Source: Pyrenula massariospora (Eukaryota; Ascomycota; Eurotiomycetes; Pyrenulales; Pyrenulaceae). Taken from it: 64,000 nucleotides of DNA. The stretch lies in assembly GCA_021030905.1 (NCBI GenBank), contig JAGFMI010000021.1, forward strand, positions 186,001 to 250,000, given 5' to 3'. Positions 45,796 through 56,426 of the stretch are shown here, piece by piece (position 1 is the first letter of the stretch; each line of letters starts with the position of its first letter). A program made the position numbers and the translations under genes. The notes below the pieces were generated by a model. It saw nothing but the letters and a program-made list of their open reading frames with translations. It was not told where the DNA came from and searched no databases.

Positions 45796-48106
45796 TCACC
45801 CCCTCCCCTGCAACTCCACAAACTCCCCCCTCTCAAACTCCCCCCTCCCCAACCCCTCCAGATACCCCTTTATCTTCCTCGCCATATTCCCCGCCCCAAA
45901 CCCAAAGTACCCATACGTCCCCCCGGGACCCGGCAAACTCTTCCCAAACCCCCTCATACAAAACCCCGCATCCGCGTACCGCTCCCAGCCCAAGCTAGAA
46001 TACGCCTCGATGGCGATCGCGGGCACGCCGGCGTGGCGCTGGAGCACGTGGCGGCGGTAGGCGCGGGGTTGGCGGGCGAAGAGGGCGAAGCAGGGGAATG
46101 AGACGACGCGGACGTGCAGGGAGTAAGGGGGGGCGCGGAGGAGGGCGGCGGTGGAGAGGGCGAGGGAGAGCTCGGCGCCGGAGGAGAGGAGGGTGCAGTG
46201 CGGGGAGGGGTCGTCTTCGCCGTGCAGGATGTAGGCGCCAAGGCGGACGTGGGCGCGGGAGGTTTTGGGGGGGAGTTGGGGGACGGGGTGGCGGGAGACG
46301 GATATTAGAGAGGGGGAGGTGGGGGTGGAGATGGCGATGGACCAGGCGCCGGCGGCTTCTTCGGTGTCGGCGGGGCGGAGGTGGAGGAGGTTGGGCATGG
46401 CGCGGTAGAGGGCGGCGAGCTCGATGGGTTGGTGCGTGGGGCCGTCTTCGCCCGCGCCGATGGAGTCGTGGGTTGCGACGTGGATGGTGTGGAGGGAGGA
46501 GAGGGCGGACATGCGGAGGCCCGGGGCGGCGTAGAGGTAGAACATGAAGAAGGAGGAGGTTACGGGGATGATGGTGTTGGGGGAGAAGGCGGCTAGGCCG
46601 TTGGATATAGACGCCATGGCGTGCTCGCGGATGCCGTAGTGGATGTAGCGGCCGGCGTAGGAACCTTGGGGTCCGCTGGTGGGGTGGATGGAGGGGTGGT
46701 TGAAGGGGGTGGAGGAGAAATGGAGGTTTACAGAGGGGGTGAGGTCTGCGGTTCCGACCATGAAGTTGTTGATTTTCTGGGCGATTGGGTTGAAGACAAG
46801 GCCGTTCGATTTGCGTGATGGTGTGTCTGACGTGGGGAACTCGGATGGGATGAGAGATTCCCAATCTGTGGGTAGCTTGCCAGCCATGCGTGACTTGAAT
46901 TCTTGAGCAAGATCGGGATGCGCTTTCGTATACTCGTCTAGTAACGCGTTCCATTCCTGGACGTGTTGCTCGCCACGAGAAGGTAGATCTTCAAAGAATT
47001 TCCGTACCTCCGCACCAATATGTAGATGTTTCTCGGTGTCAAAGGAATATGCTCGCTTCATGTTAGCGACGTCTTCTTTGCCGAACGGAGCTCCGTGAGC
47101 CACAGCGTTTCCTGCCTTGTCGCTGCCGAGACCGATGATGGTTCTGATATTTACAAAAGTAGGTTTCGAGGAATGCTTAGCGGTCTCTAAAGCCTTGACA
47201 ATGCCGTCAACATCGAAGCATCCATCCTCTATATCAATAACTTCAAATCCGCAGGCTATCATTTTGGCATTGACATCCTCGGTGTTCGTCATGTCCCTAG
47301 GTTCACATTAGTCTCAGACAGCCTAGATTTTAGATGCCACCTCGTAGCAGGGACTTACACGCTTCCGTCGCATGTGATTTGGTTGTTGTCATATATGATC
47401 GTTAAGTTATCCAGCTTCCAATGCCCAGCCAGTGATATTGCTTCCAGACCAACGCCTTCTTGTAAGCACGCGTCTCCAACCATGCACCACGTGTGATTCG
47501 AGACGACATCGAAACCAGGACGATTGTAGACCGCCGCAAGATGCCTGTGTATCAAGTAAGCAATTGATCTTTTAGGCAAAGCTCCGATCTGGTTTTATAC
47601 TTTGTGGCCATAGCCAAACCAACCGCATTCGCAAGGCCTTGGCCCAGTGGCCCAGTTGTCACTTCGATTCCTTCGATTTCAATCTCAGGGTGGCCGGGGC
47701 AGAGAGAATCCTCCCTCAAACTATGATACGTACACAGCTGCTCGAAGGTCATAGCCTTGTAACCAGACAGGTGGAGAAATGAGTATTGGAACAGGCAAGC
47801 ATGACCATTTGACAACACAAATCGATCCCGATTAAACCAGTCTGGGGTAAGCGGTGCATATCTCATCGTGTATTTCCACAGTGCAACTCCGATGGCTGCC
47901 ATTCCTATGGCGCCTCCCGGGTGACCCATCCCAAATTGCTGACACAAGTCTGCTATCATGACACGGAACGTCTTCAGCACATGGTCGTGCTCTGGACTCA
48001 GTGCCTCGACAGTCTTTTTCTCCGCTTTTGCTTCGTGGAGTAGCTCGGAGACGGCACTTTTGCCATACTCGCTATGGCCGTTGACTATACCATTTGTTTG
48101 TGCCAT
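45796..48106 (-). CDS. Transketolase-family enzyme, dihydroxyacetone-synthase-like
   Basis: Thiamine-diphosphate enzyme that moves two-carbon units between sugars. Exons on the complement: 47601-48106, 47359-47544, 45796-47296; 730 residues. Seen: an N-terminal domain with QFGMGHPGGAIGMAAIG, TTGPLGQGLANAVGLAMA, and the ThDP motif GDACLQEGVGLEAISLAGHW...YDNNQITCDGSVD; then the pyrimidine-binding domain with RYIHYGIREHAMASISNGLAA and HDSIGAGEDGPTHQPIE; then the C-terminal domain. GDACLQEG and DNNQITCDGSVD resemble dihydroxyacetone synthase (EC 2.2.1.3) more than ordinary transketolase, which has GDGCLMEG-like and DDNHISIDG-like motifs. The yeast methanol-pathway enzyme is peroxisomal with a C-terminal signal; this one ends LQGRG without one. 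Exon 3 is very GC-rich with long antisense open frames. It neighbours a sugar transporter and a polyol dehydrogenase, suggesting pentose or polyol metabolism. Confidence 0.85.
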
Positions 48107-48737
48107 GGTTAGATTCCCAAAAATGCGGCTTCAGGATCCGAAAAGGAGAAACGTCCACAAACAAAAGGAATCGCCAAAATAAACATGGAAAAAAAATAGA
48201 TTTTAGCGATTATGGAGAAGGGAAATATTTCGGTCGCGGCCTACAGCAACGTCATATGAATATCTCAGCGCTGCGATCCAGCGAACAAATTCAAGCGCTT
48301 CGACAACGAGATGATGCTCGATTGGATCTGTAGCTTTGTCTAGACTTTTCTGGCCATGTCGGCTTGACAAATAGGGATAATCCGAACTCCTCAGATTCAA
48401 GGTCATAGTTGAGTTTTTGTCGTGCGGAGAAGGATGGGGAACGCGTGGAGAAGGAGGAAAGGAGGAATTCCACGAGTCATGGGGGATCGACGCCGAGATT
48501 TAGGAGCCGGGGAGTTCTAACTTAATCGATATCGGATTTGTTAGGGAAAAGACGCGGCTGGAGTGCACGCTGAGCGTTCTATCTGAAGCCTGAAAGGGAG
48601 ACAAAAGAGTTACAAATTCACCATTGAGAATTCAAGGTGTACCGCGAGCTATTGAAACAGACATTTGGTACCAGCAGAGATTCTCCCAAAGCTGGCTTAT
48701 AGAGCACCTATCTAGTACCTCACCAATCTACCCATCT
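48107..48737. other. Intergenic, DHAS-like promoter
   Basis: A 631-bp spacer upstream of the transketolase-family gene and downstream of the transporter. No coding sequence is recognised. Confidence 0.5.
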
Positions 48738-50976
48738 TCAAATCTTTTCAACCTGTTCGACGCCATTCCCCTCCGCGCTCTTGGCGTGTCTAGGCCCATT
48801 TGGGACAGTAAGACTTCCCCGATTTCCCACGATGCTCACCCGTCTCCCACCCTTTCTCCGCTCCTTACGGACCCGCCTTGAAACTTTGACGGCACTAATT
48901 CCTTCCTCGGTGAAAAGGAAGTCAATCTCCTCGAGTGAAAGCTCCGCCGTTTCCGGATAGCAGAAATAGACGAGTGGCACGAAGGCGAACGATGTACACA
49001 TGAAGACGAGGTAAGCCTTCCATTGGAGGTTGTTGATGAGCGTGGGCGTAACCATCACGACGAAAAAATTCTAGTCAGAAGCCGTCAATCACACGGTGGA
49101 GCTTTGGGAGAAAGGAGAACATACCCAAAGCCAATTAGCAGAGATGCCCACCGCTGTTCCCTTTGCTCGGACGTGCAGAGGTAGAATCTCGGGCACGTAG
49201 CACCTAGGTATCGTTAGACACAGCTCTGTCTTCGTCGTCGTGAAATGTGGTATACCATGGTATGCAATTACAGCTAGCTCCGAAAATGAGCATATACTGG
49301 CGATGGTCAGTCATGATGAGCACCACCCGAAACGAAAGTTCAACCGTACCGTGAAGAAGAAAGCCACGCTTGCGGAAGACGTCGGATGCGATACAGATGT
49401 TCCCTTGAAGCTGAGCAGTATTGCAATCATCATCATGGATACACCTGCAATCAGTAAGCTTTGCTGCTCACACATTACTTCTTCAGCCTGAAATGACTAC
49501 TCACCGAGCCCAAAAGTACCCCACATCATGGGATTTCGCCGCCCATATCTATCGATGAACAACGCAGGAAAGAATGAACCGACAACAAACATCTGTGCTG
49601 ACATCAGTCATACCAGAAAAGGCGGAGAATGTAGGACGAGAACGCACGATCTGAACGCAACCACCGATGATCAATGACAGATTCCGGGTTAGGCCAACGT
49701 TGTTTTCTAAGACGGTAGGGACATAATAAACCACGAGATTGATTCCTGCAGTCCAGACATTTCGTCAGCGAATCCTATGTCTTTCAGGAGAGAAAGGTCA
49801 AAGATAATGCAAGCTTACCTCCCATCTGATTCATAAACTGCATGCCATAAGCTAGAGCAACACGTTCGCCGGTGTGAACGTCGTCCTTTTTCAAGATGTT
49901 CTTCCACTTGTACTCGCCATGCTTTGTCTCAACTGCAAGAGCCTCTAAGATCTCGCCGCTTTCGTGAATAATTCTAGGGTCCTCTGGTTCCCTGTCGTAG
50001 ACATCGCAGAGGACTTGAAGAGCCTCGTCGTTATTGCCTTTTTTGTACAACTGACGAGGGCTCTCCGGTAGACCAAAAACGAGAACAATGACGACCTGCT
50101 CGAAATTAATGACGGCTTTATTCAGATGTAGAGGACCTTACAAAAGCAAAGATCATCTGACAAGCGATGGGCAACCTCCATGAAATTCCGACAGGGTGGC
50201 TGACGAACGACATTCCATAGTCGAAGAAATATGCAGTTACGATTCCGACTCCTACAAACAACGGTTCGCTGCAGACCAACCTGCCTCGCTTGTCTGCCTC
50301 ACATAGCTCAGATTGATACATCGGCACAGTTGACGTTTCGATTCCCGTCCCAATACCAGTGACAAATCGCGCGACCATAAGGTGAGGCACTGAGAAAGCT
50401 GAAGTCTGCAACGTTGCTCCTATCTAGAGATGTCAGTCAGCACTGAATTGTTAATCATGGCTGCGACTCCTCACGATAATCCAGAACATTGCAAACCACA
50501 TGGCACGACGGCGGCCAAGCCAGTCGCCAATGAAGAACGCGAGCACACATCCAAACAGACAGCCCAAAGTGTAGATGGCCACGATGATTCCAAGTAGCCC
50601 ATTTCCTGGGTGATCCGCTATCTCCAGGAAATTATCATTTCCAATCTAATAACAGGTCAGCCGTCATTCTGACGCTTGGATTCGCCAAATTGACAATTCC
50701 AGAGAAGACACCCTGATCATATCCTAGAGTCTGTCAGTATACTTTTACTTGGAGCTGATACAATGAAACTATAGATCAGACTTGAGGAAGCAGGTTGAAT
50801 GGCTTGACCTTTTCCCGTAGGTGCTAATCTAGAGACTTACCGAAAAGAATGAATGCCATAGAGCACGCGACCTGGCATCTCTTCAGCCCCAGCAATGAGA
50901 ACGGAGATTAGTTAAAAACTACCGATATTGCGATCTGGAGAGGAAGACCTCTACCAAACATGTTGATGTGTACCAT
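48738..50976 (-). CDS. MFS sugar transporter
   Basis: Sugar:proton symporter of the major facilitator superfamily in the plasma membrane. Twelve exons on the complement: 50923-50976, 50841-50871, 50695-50723, 50475-50645, 50142-50423, 49819-50095, 49648-49745, 49505-49592, 49350-49444, 49256-49296, 49125-49203, 48738-49070; 525 residues, the usual size. Seen: SMAFILFGYDQGVFSGI in helix 1, GDWLGRRRAMWFAM between helices 2 and 3, RFVTGIGTGIETSTVPMYQSE in helix 4, GLPESPRQLYKKG before the central loop, NQMGGINLVVYYVP in helix 7, DRYGRRNPMMWG, and PETAELSLEEIDFLF after helix 12. All are sugar-porter signatures. Specificity cannot be read from sequence. The exon pattern, with 29-nt and 31-nt exons near the start, is fragmented. 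It is divergent from the polyol dehydrogenase gene, sharing a 774-bp promoter region. Confidence 0.92.
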
Positions 50977-51750
50977 CTTTGAGAAGATAATGGTTACTTG
51001 GTAGTTGCTACTCAGCAAAAGACAACCGCAGTATTGACCAGGGTTCTTTACGAGGTGAAAAACGAGGAATCCGAGGTATTATGAATGTGCCAAAAAGCGG
51101 CAATGCACAGCGGTATCAAGCTCTCGATACAATAGTTCATGCGACAAAGGGAAGATGAAATCCAGCAGCAGAAAGGATATGGTAAAGTAAGATCTACTGG
51201 ATCAATCGGTTGGTTACCGAAAGCCAACCCCTGCGTCTAAAGAAAAACGTTTCGCATTGCTGCAGCAATGACCATGTGGACATTAAAGGAAACTCAAGCT
51301 TTGGCAAGCGACTAAAGTGGAGTCCGGGGACAAGGCGGCCTCGTTGAGGTCATGGTCAGTAGCCAGGCCATGTTCTAGAACGATTCTGCGCAGATCAAAC
51401 GCCGCGTTCTTTATGCAGGTGACAGTTGTGGTGGGAATTTAGTTGGACAACACGAGTCATAGGTGTAGTCTTTGGATTCGGAGCATTCCTCGTCGAAGCG
51501 TGACGTCGAAGGTGGAGAGTGGAGTTTACTATCCCCGCATCGAAATTCTCTTGGTTAGGATGGAGGTGGGGAAGGTGGGGAGGGACTGTGGACGGTAAAT
51601 ACAGTAGCGGACAGAGAGAGGGGCTGTCTGGCGTCACAGCAATGACTGCTTTTGACAGAGGGGGGCTTTAATGCAGGATGAGGAAAACACTCTGATGAAT
51701 AGACTATCACGTAAGCATTAGAAAGAAGATACTTCTCTGACGAGCTACCA
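50977..51750. other. Shared promoter of transporter and polyol dehydrogenase
   Basis: A 774-bp head-to-head region between the MFS transporter (-) and the polyol dehydrogenase (+), an arrangement that can allow co-regulation. I saw no coding sequence and no repeat. Confidence 0.55.
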
Positions 51751-52872
51751 ATGGGTGAAGCAAGCGCTGCCAACCCAGCCCTAGCGGTGACAGGAGATCA
51801 CAATATAAAACTTGTCCAGGCACCCGTACTTGAGCCAAGACCCGGTGAGGCTCTCATACATATTAAAGCGACCGGAGTTTGTGGATCAGACATCCACTTT
51901 TGGAAGGATGGGGGTATCGGTCCTCTCGAAGTAAAAAATGAATACATTCTTGGGCATGAAGCGGCAGGAGTAGTTCTGAGGTGCGGTGAAGGAGTCACGA
52001 AAATAAAGCCTGGGGACCGTGTCGCACTTGAGCCAGGCGTGTCTTGTGGTGAATGCTTCCTCTGCCGGGATGGCAGATACAATCTTTGCGAGGACGTGAA
52101 TTTCATAGGAGTTCCGCATTATGACGGGAGTCTGCAGAGATATAAGCGGCATCCGGTTAAGTGGCTGCATAAGATACCGGACATCATGACCTACAGTCAA
52201 GGTGCCCTTCTCGAACCTCTGTCCGTGGTGATGCATGGCATCGAGCAGGCTGGTCTCAATTTGGGTCGTGGTGCCCTCGTCTGCGGCGCTGGACCGATTG
52301 GAATGATAGCATTAGCTGCTGCACGTGCATCTGGAGCTCATCCGCTGGTGATCACGGACTTGGAACCCAAGAGACTCGAATTTGCCAGATCCTTCGTGCC
52401 GTCTTGTCAGACATACCTTGTCGACAGGAAGCTCGATGCACGAGCGAACGCCGAAAAAATAAGGAGCCTCTTCGGCGTTGAGGCAAATGTTGGAGGGAGT
52501 CCTGATTTTGAAAGCGAGTATCTTGCACCAAATACAGTTCTCGAGTGTACGGGTGTCGAAAGCTCGGTCTGTACCGCTGCTTTCTCTGTACGCCGAGGAG
52601 GGACGGTGATGGTCATCGGTGTAGGTAAAAGTACCATGGATCATCTACCATTCATGCACCTCAGTCTAGCCGAGATTCAGCTCAAATTCATCAATCGGTA
52701 TCGCGATACTTGGCCAGCAGCAATCAATGTTTTGAGTGGTGGGATTCTCAATCTAGACAGATTGGTCACACACACCTTTCCCCTCGAGAAAGCTGTCGAC
52801 GGCTTGACACTAGCAGCAGATGTCTCAAAAGGAAGTATCAAGGTGCAAATTTTGGACGAAAAAGACATCTGA
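51751..52872 (+). CDS. Zinc-dependent polyol dehydrogenase (L-arabinitol 4-dehydrogenase-like)
   Basis: Medium-chain dehydrogenase that oxidises a sugar alcohol with NAD+. A single exon encodes 373 residues. Seen: catalytic zinc ligands Cys44, His69, Glu70 (GVCGSDIHFW, ILGHEAAG) and probably Glu155; the structural-zinc set Cys99, 102, 105, 113 (GVSCGECFLCRDGRYNLC); and the Rossmann motif GAGPIG at 179-184. Segments such as GALLEPLSV, LVCGAGPIGM and PLVITDLEPKRLEFA are closer, from memory, to fungal L-arabinitol 4-dehydrogenase than to xylitol dehydrogenase, but sorbitol or xylitol remain possible substrates. The product would convert an intracellular polyol to a ketose that enters the pentose pathway, where a transketolase-type enzyme acts. 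The stop is only 42 bp from the stop of the convergent DJ-1 gene. Confidence 0.9.
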   Translation: MGEASAANPALAVTGDHNIKLVQAPVLEPRPGEALIHIKATGVCGSDIHFWKDGGIGPLEVKNEYILGHEAAGVVLRCGEGVTKIKPGDRVALEPGVSCGECFLCRDGRYNLCEDVNFIGVPHYDGSLQRYKRHPVKWLHKIPDIMTYSQGALLEPLSVVMHGIEQAGLNLGRGALVCGAGPIGMIALAAARASGAHPLVITDLEPKRLEFARSFVPSCQTYLVDRKLDARANAEKIRSLFGVEANVGGSPDFESEYLAPNTVLECTGVESSVCTAAFSVRRGGTVMVIGVGKSTMDHLPFMHLSLAEIQLKFINRYRDTWPAAINVLSGGILNLDRLVTHTFPLEKAVDGLTLAADVSKGSIKVQILDEKDI

Positions 52873-52914
52873 GGGATGTCGGCTTCAAAGCGGTCTGGCT
52901 AACGCGCTCTATTC

Positions 52915-53652
52915 TTAATTGGAGTACTGTATCTCAGAGAAGGGGTCCCAATCAGCATCTTCATGCCATTCATACTCCATCCTTTGTGCAATGCTGACTG
53001 CTTCATTGCGACTGTAATGTTGCGCGATGAAAGCGAGGGTTACGTCGATCCCTGCGCTGACGCCTGCGCTGGTCCAGATGTTGCCATCAACAACCCATCT
53101 CGCCTTCCTTACCCAGTGCACGTTTGGCCCAAGCTTTGCGGTGACATCGAAGCGAGCTTTGTTGGTGGTGGCGCGCTTTCCATCTAAATGGCCGGTCTGT
53201 GCGAGTAAACCTGCGCCAGTGCAGATAGTGATAACTTCTTTGACCGATGGAACGGTCGACCTCACAAATTTCAGTATCGGCGAAATCGTAGGGTCATTGG
53301 TTGGCGCAAGACGAGCGCCAAGTCCACCGGGGATGATGAGGACATCGATTGGCTTCTCAGGAGGCGAGGAGTAAGTATGTGTAGGTAGAATGCTCTGTGA
53401 GAATGCTGCGTTAACATTCGAATGCCCTTGCAGCTTTGTGGGAACAGGTTCCAGAGTATCGGAAAGAATGGAGAGCGAAAGCTTTGGATAGGAGGATGAC
53501 AGAAAGTTCAACGCATCGATGGGTCCGAAGACGTCCAGTGCCTGGAAGCCGGGAAAGAGGGTCAATGCATAGTGACACGGCTGACCTGTATTGATATGTT
53601 ATTGAAGAACAGCATGAACTGATCCGTTGGTCTTACCTGAGCGGCCTGACAT
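52915..53652 (-). CDS. DJ-1/PfpI family protein
   Basis: Member of the DJ-1/PfpI (ThiJ) superfamily, which includes isonitrile hydratases, glyoxalase-III-like enzymes and chaperones. Exons 53637-53652 and 52915-53585 on the complement; 51-bp intron; 228 residues. The 16-nt first exon supplies MSGRS; the second begins the alpha/beta fold (YALTLFPGFQALDVFGPID). The nucleophilic-elbow cysteine is Cys127 in ITICTGAGLLAQTG. VDGNIWTSAGVSAGIDVTLAFI after it is typical of the isonitrile-hydratase-like branch common in fungi. The reaction is unknown. It ends 42 bp from the polyol dehydrogenase stop, so their 3' UTRs must overlap. Confidence 0.88.
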
Positions 53653-54141
53653 TGTCGAAAGCACTTTAGCTGACCGTCGAAAAGGTTGAGCTCTCAGACA
53701 TGGGCGAAAAAAAATCTTGTGAAGCATGTCGAAACCTTACCCTTTAAAGTGACTCATACTCTGCTCAATAGATATTTGAGTTCACTCCTCAGCCGTAGAC
53801 CTCTGGTAGCTTATTCAGCCTTAAGCGTCTTCATTGCGTGGTCCGAGACTATGCCGATGACCTGATCCTACAAGTCCAAATCTTGCATTAGGACTTGGTC
53901 CATTACTTTCAGGCGGTGAACTTAGGCAGGACAAGCGGTTGTTTCCCCGCGTACGGTAGGCGATAGCTGACAGTGTAAGGGAGTTCAAAGAATCACGGAT
54001 GCGAGATTTGGCTCCATTATTCATTTCAAGAATATGTGCGCAGAGAGTTAGACGTGGTGTAAAAGTACCTGTAGGCAGACTCGTATTGGGCATAAGAGGT
54101 TCACTGCTTAAAATGACTATCATAGTTTTAGATGCTCTAAT
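53653..54141. other. Intergenic, DJ-1 promoter
   Basis: A 489-bp spacer upstream of the DJ-1 gene and downstream of the hydrolase gene. One minus-strand open frame (53821-54123) has no family features. Confidence 0.5.
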
Positions 54142-54969
54142 CTATCTATGCAACCTCCACTCATCAACCCGAGTTAACCAGTCACGAACAAGAGCCTCAA
54201 AGACCCTATTCTCATCAATAGGAAGGCCATGTGTACCGCGATCTAGAACAACATAGGTTGATCGCGGGTAGAGCTCCAGCAGGCGGAGGCTGTCTCGATA
54301 ACCCACGCTCTCGTCTTGTCGACCACATAGGATAAGTGTGGGTGAAAACAACTTTTTATTGTCTGAAGCAAGAGATATCTGGTATCTCCGTGGGTCTGCC
54401 CGAATTGGATCTAGTACTTCTTTGTTTACTGCTTTTGAAGCTGGAAGTACAGTGGCTTCATATTTTGCCTTGAGAGACTCGATGTAAGCAGGTGTCTGGA
54501 TGAGAATATCTCCGAGAAGTGTCTTGTCCTCGCGTGGCATGCTCGCCATGAGTTGCTCATTTACCACCAATGGTTGAAAAGGATCAACATCACGCAAGCT
54601 GTCCTTTGTTTCGATAACCGGCACTCGTAGTAGTAAACCATCGATTTGTTCAGCGTATTTACGACCAAGTGCACAGGCGAGGTAGCCACCAAGTGATGTA
54701 CCCACAAGTAAGAATTTTGACTTTCCAAGCCGACCATCAATGAATTGCACTAGGTGAAGATGTATGTCGTCCAGATCTTTGACGTTATTTGCAGGTGTTG
54801 TGCCCATGCCTGGAAGGTCCACGTAGATCCGGCGAAATCCGGGTACTTTGGTGAAAATTGGCTCAAAGTCCAGCTCTTCGACTTTCCTGTCCATCTCCCA
54901 ACCATGAATTATTAATACGGGAAGTCCTTCGCCAACTTCGTGTGCAGACAAAAACGAATCTATCTCCAT
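54142..54969 (-). CDS. Alpha/beta hydrolase
   Basis: A single exon encodes 275 residues with the alpha/beta-hydrolase fold. Seen: oxyanion-hole HGW at 22-24, DLPGMGTT near 51, nucleophile Ser92 in VGTSLGGYLA, acid Asp219 in ILCGRQDESVGY, and catalytic His247 in DRGTHGLP, all in the expected order. No signal peptide is present, so it is probably intracellular. It resembles general esterase/hydrolase members; the substrate is not predictable. It lies on the same strand as the DJ-1 gene. The start at 54969 is the only ATG that leaves a complete first strand. Confidence 0.9.
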   Translation of the reverse strand: MEIDSFLSAHEVGEGLPVLIIHGWEMDRKVEELDFEPIFTKVPGFRRIYVDLPGMGTTPANNVKDLDDIHLHLVQFIDGRLGKSKFLLVGTSLGGYLACALGRKYAEQIDGLLLRVPVIETKDSLRDVDPFQPLVVNEQLMASMPREDKTLLGDILIQTPAYIESLKAKYEATVLPASKAVNKEVLDPIRADPRRYQISLASDNKKLFSPTLILCGRQDESVGYRDSLRLLELYPRSTYVVLDRGTHGLPIDENRVFEALVRDWLTRVDEWRLHR

Positions 54970-55624
54970 TGCTGAGTAGTGTTGTGGTAAATAGGAAGAA
55001 ACAGGAACCAGTGCGGCTGACTCAGGTAGAAGTTATTAGAATACAATCACGCCATCTTCGTTTTACCCGCGACTGAAAGTCCTGAAGACACAAACAAGGG
55101 AAAGTACGTAAAGTGTGAAAGCTCTCCGCTCTGTTCCGGGACCTTCATTCATTCTTCTCCGCCCAATCCTCTTCGGCCATACAAATCAAAGCAGCTGCTC
55201 GGGGTCGATATCTGATATGGAGAAGCATTTTCACTCGGAATATTCTCATTCGTACCAGATTCTTCTCTTAGACATTTGATGAGGTTGGTCGAAGGACTGT
55301 TTCCTGCTATGGGGCATCACCGATGCCCCAACAAACCCGAAAGTGTGCTCTGCCCCCAACCCTATGTTAGCCCTCTTCATGCCGCAAACCTCGAGTGGCA
55401 CCACAACAAACACCGCATGTTGTTACCCATTATAAATTGCAATATGCCCTACAAAGCTTTGCTCTGTCTACGTTTCCAAAGACAATTTTTCTATTCTCTA
55501 GATCTTATTACCCAGACTCGCAAGCTTCTACGACAACACAATTTCCCAACTCTATTATTCCAATTGAATATCTCCTCCAAACTCCAATTCTCCAGACAGC
55601 CCTCACGAGTTTCACAACCGAGTC
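54970..55624. other. Divergent promoter, hydrolase / secreted protein
   Basis: A 655-bp head-to-head spacer. It contains a TATAAA at 55431, listed separately. No coding sequence is recognised. Confidence 0.5.
55431..55436 (+). promoter_or_regulatory. TATA-like element upstream of a secreted protein gene
   Basis: TATAAA lies 194 bp before the ATG of the small secreted protein, with pyrimidine-rich sequence between. This fits a regulated promoter with a leader of about 150 nt. Confidence 0.35.
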
Positions 55625-55933
55625 ATGTTCTCATACTGCTTCAAAGCCCTCCTGGTATCTCTTTCCCTAAATCTGCTCCAGGTGACAGCTGCCCCCGAAC
55701 GCTCCGCCATTTCGCCAAGAGACTCTCCGTGCGGGAAGCGCCATTTTTTCGAAGCCGACTGCACAAGCGACTGTGTGTTGAACGACCAGGACTATCGAGG
55801 GTGCGCAAAGAAGGACGTGCCCTGGTACAAACCGAGCTGGGAGTGTGACTGCGATTATACCTGCCCGCCCCCGGTGTATCCTCCGGGAGGTCTAGACCGG
55901 CCAATCCAAGGCTGTGAGGTTCCGTCATCCTAA
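55625..55933 (+). CDS. Small secreted cysteine-rich protein
   Basis: I do not recognise the family. A single exon encodes 102 residues. The N-terminus is a clear signal peptide (hydrophobic FKALLVSLSLNLLQVTA, cleavage likely at TAA-PE). A short spacer ends SPRD. The mature part has eight cysteines (PCGK, ADC, SDC, GCA, WECDCDYTC, GCE), enough for four disulfides, and is rich in Pro and Tyr near the end. Size, signal peptide and even cysteine count are those of fungal effector-like or antimicrobial proteins, but similar proteins also serve development. No repeat or known motif is present. It faces away from the hydrolase and is followed by the second secreted protein on the other strand. Confidence 0.72.
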   Translation: MFSYCFKALLVSLSLNLLQVTAAPERSAISPRDSPCGKRHFFEADCTSDCVLNDQDYRGCAKKDVPWYKPSWECDCDYTCPPPVYPPGGLDRPIQGCEVPSS

Positions 55934-56426
55934 CGATTCGAATGTCCCTGCTGGGAAGGAGAATAATTGGATAGAGTCTTTTGGTAATAGAAAACCGTAT
56001 TTGTTTATTTCTTATTTCATCTCTAAATAATTTCGTTCGTTTGCGTTGCTCAAATCACGGTTTTTCCGAAATACCTTTGCCTCTAAGTATCCAAACATCT
56101 TCGCTTCAAATTCACATAAACCATCTAACCACTCAACCCCCGAATCCCGCAGATGTTACGCTACTATGGCTTCACGTGCTTATATGTCTCTCAGTGGTCT
56201 CTCGGAGGCTATAGCGTTTACCGCTGGAAGCCGAGTATATACTAGACCGGGCTGTCTTTTCGAGGATGGGAGCATATATACACCGAGTACAGTGACCGCC
56301 GAAGTCTAGCAGTCTAGCACGGACAGCATCTGCAGTATTCATCTCCACATTGCGTAGCCTGTAGCATCAAATCGAGTCAGTGAGATTCTCAATTACCTTA
56401 TTCCAAAGTTTTTCTTGACCTCTCGC
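55934..56426. other. Intergenic between two convergent secreted-protein genes
   Basis: A 493-bp tail-to-tail spacer. An open frame on the + strand (56046-56309) has no known motif and no clear signal peptide; I do not call it. Confidence 0.45.

Noticed and set aside
45995-46954. A 319-codon open frame on the minus strand and several + strand open frames overlapping the DHAS-like exon 3
   Set aside because: They are by-products of the very GC-rich exon; their proteins are Arg/Pro/Gly/His runs with no motif, while the transketolase frame carries all family signatures.
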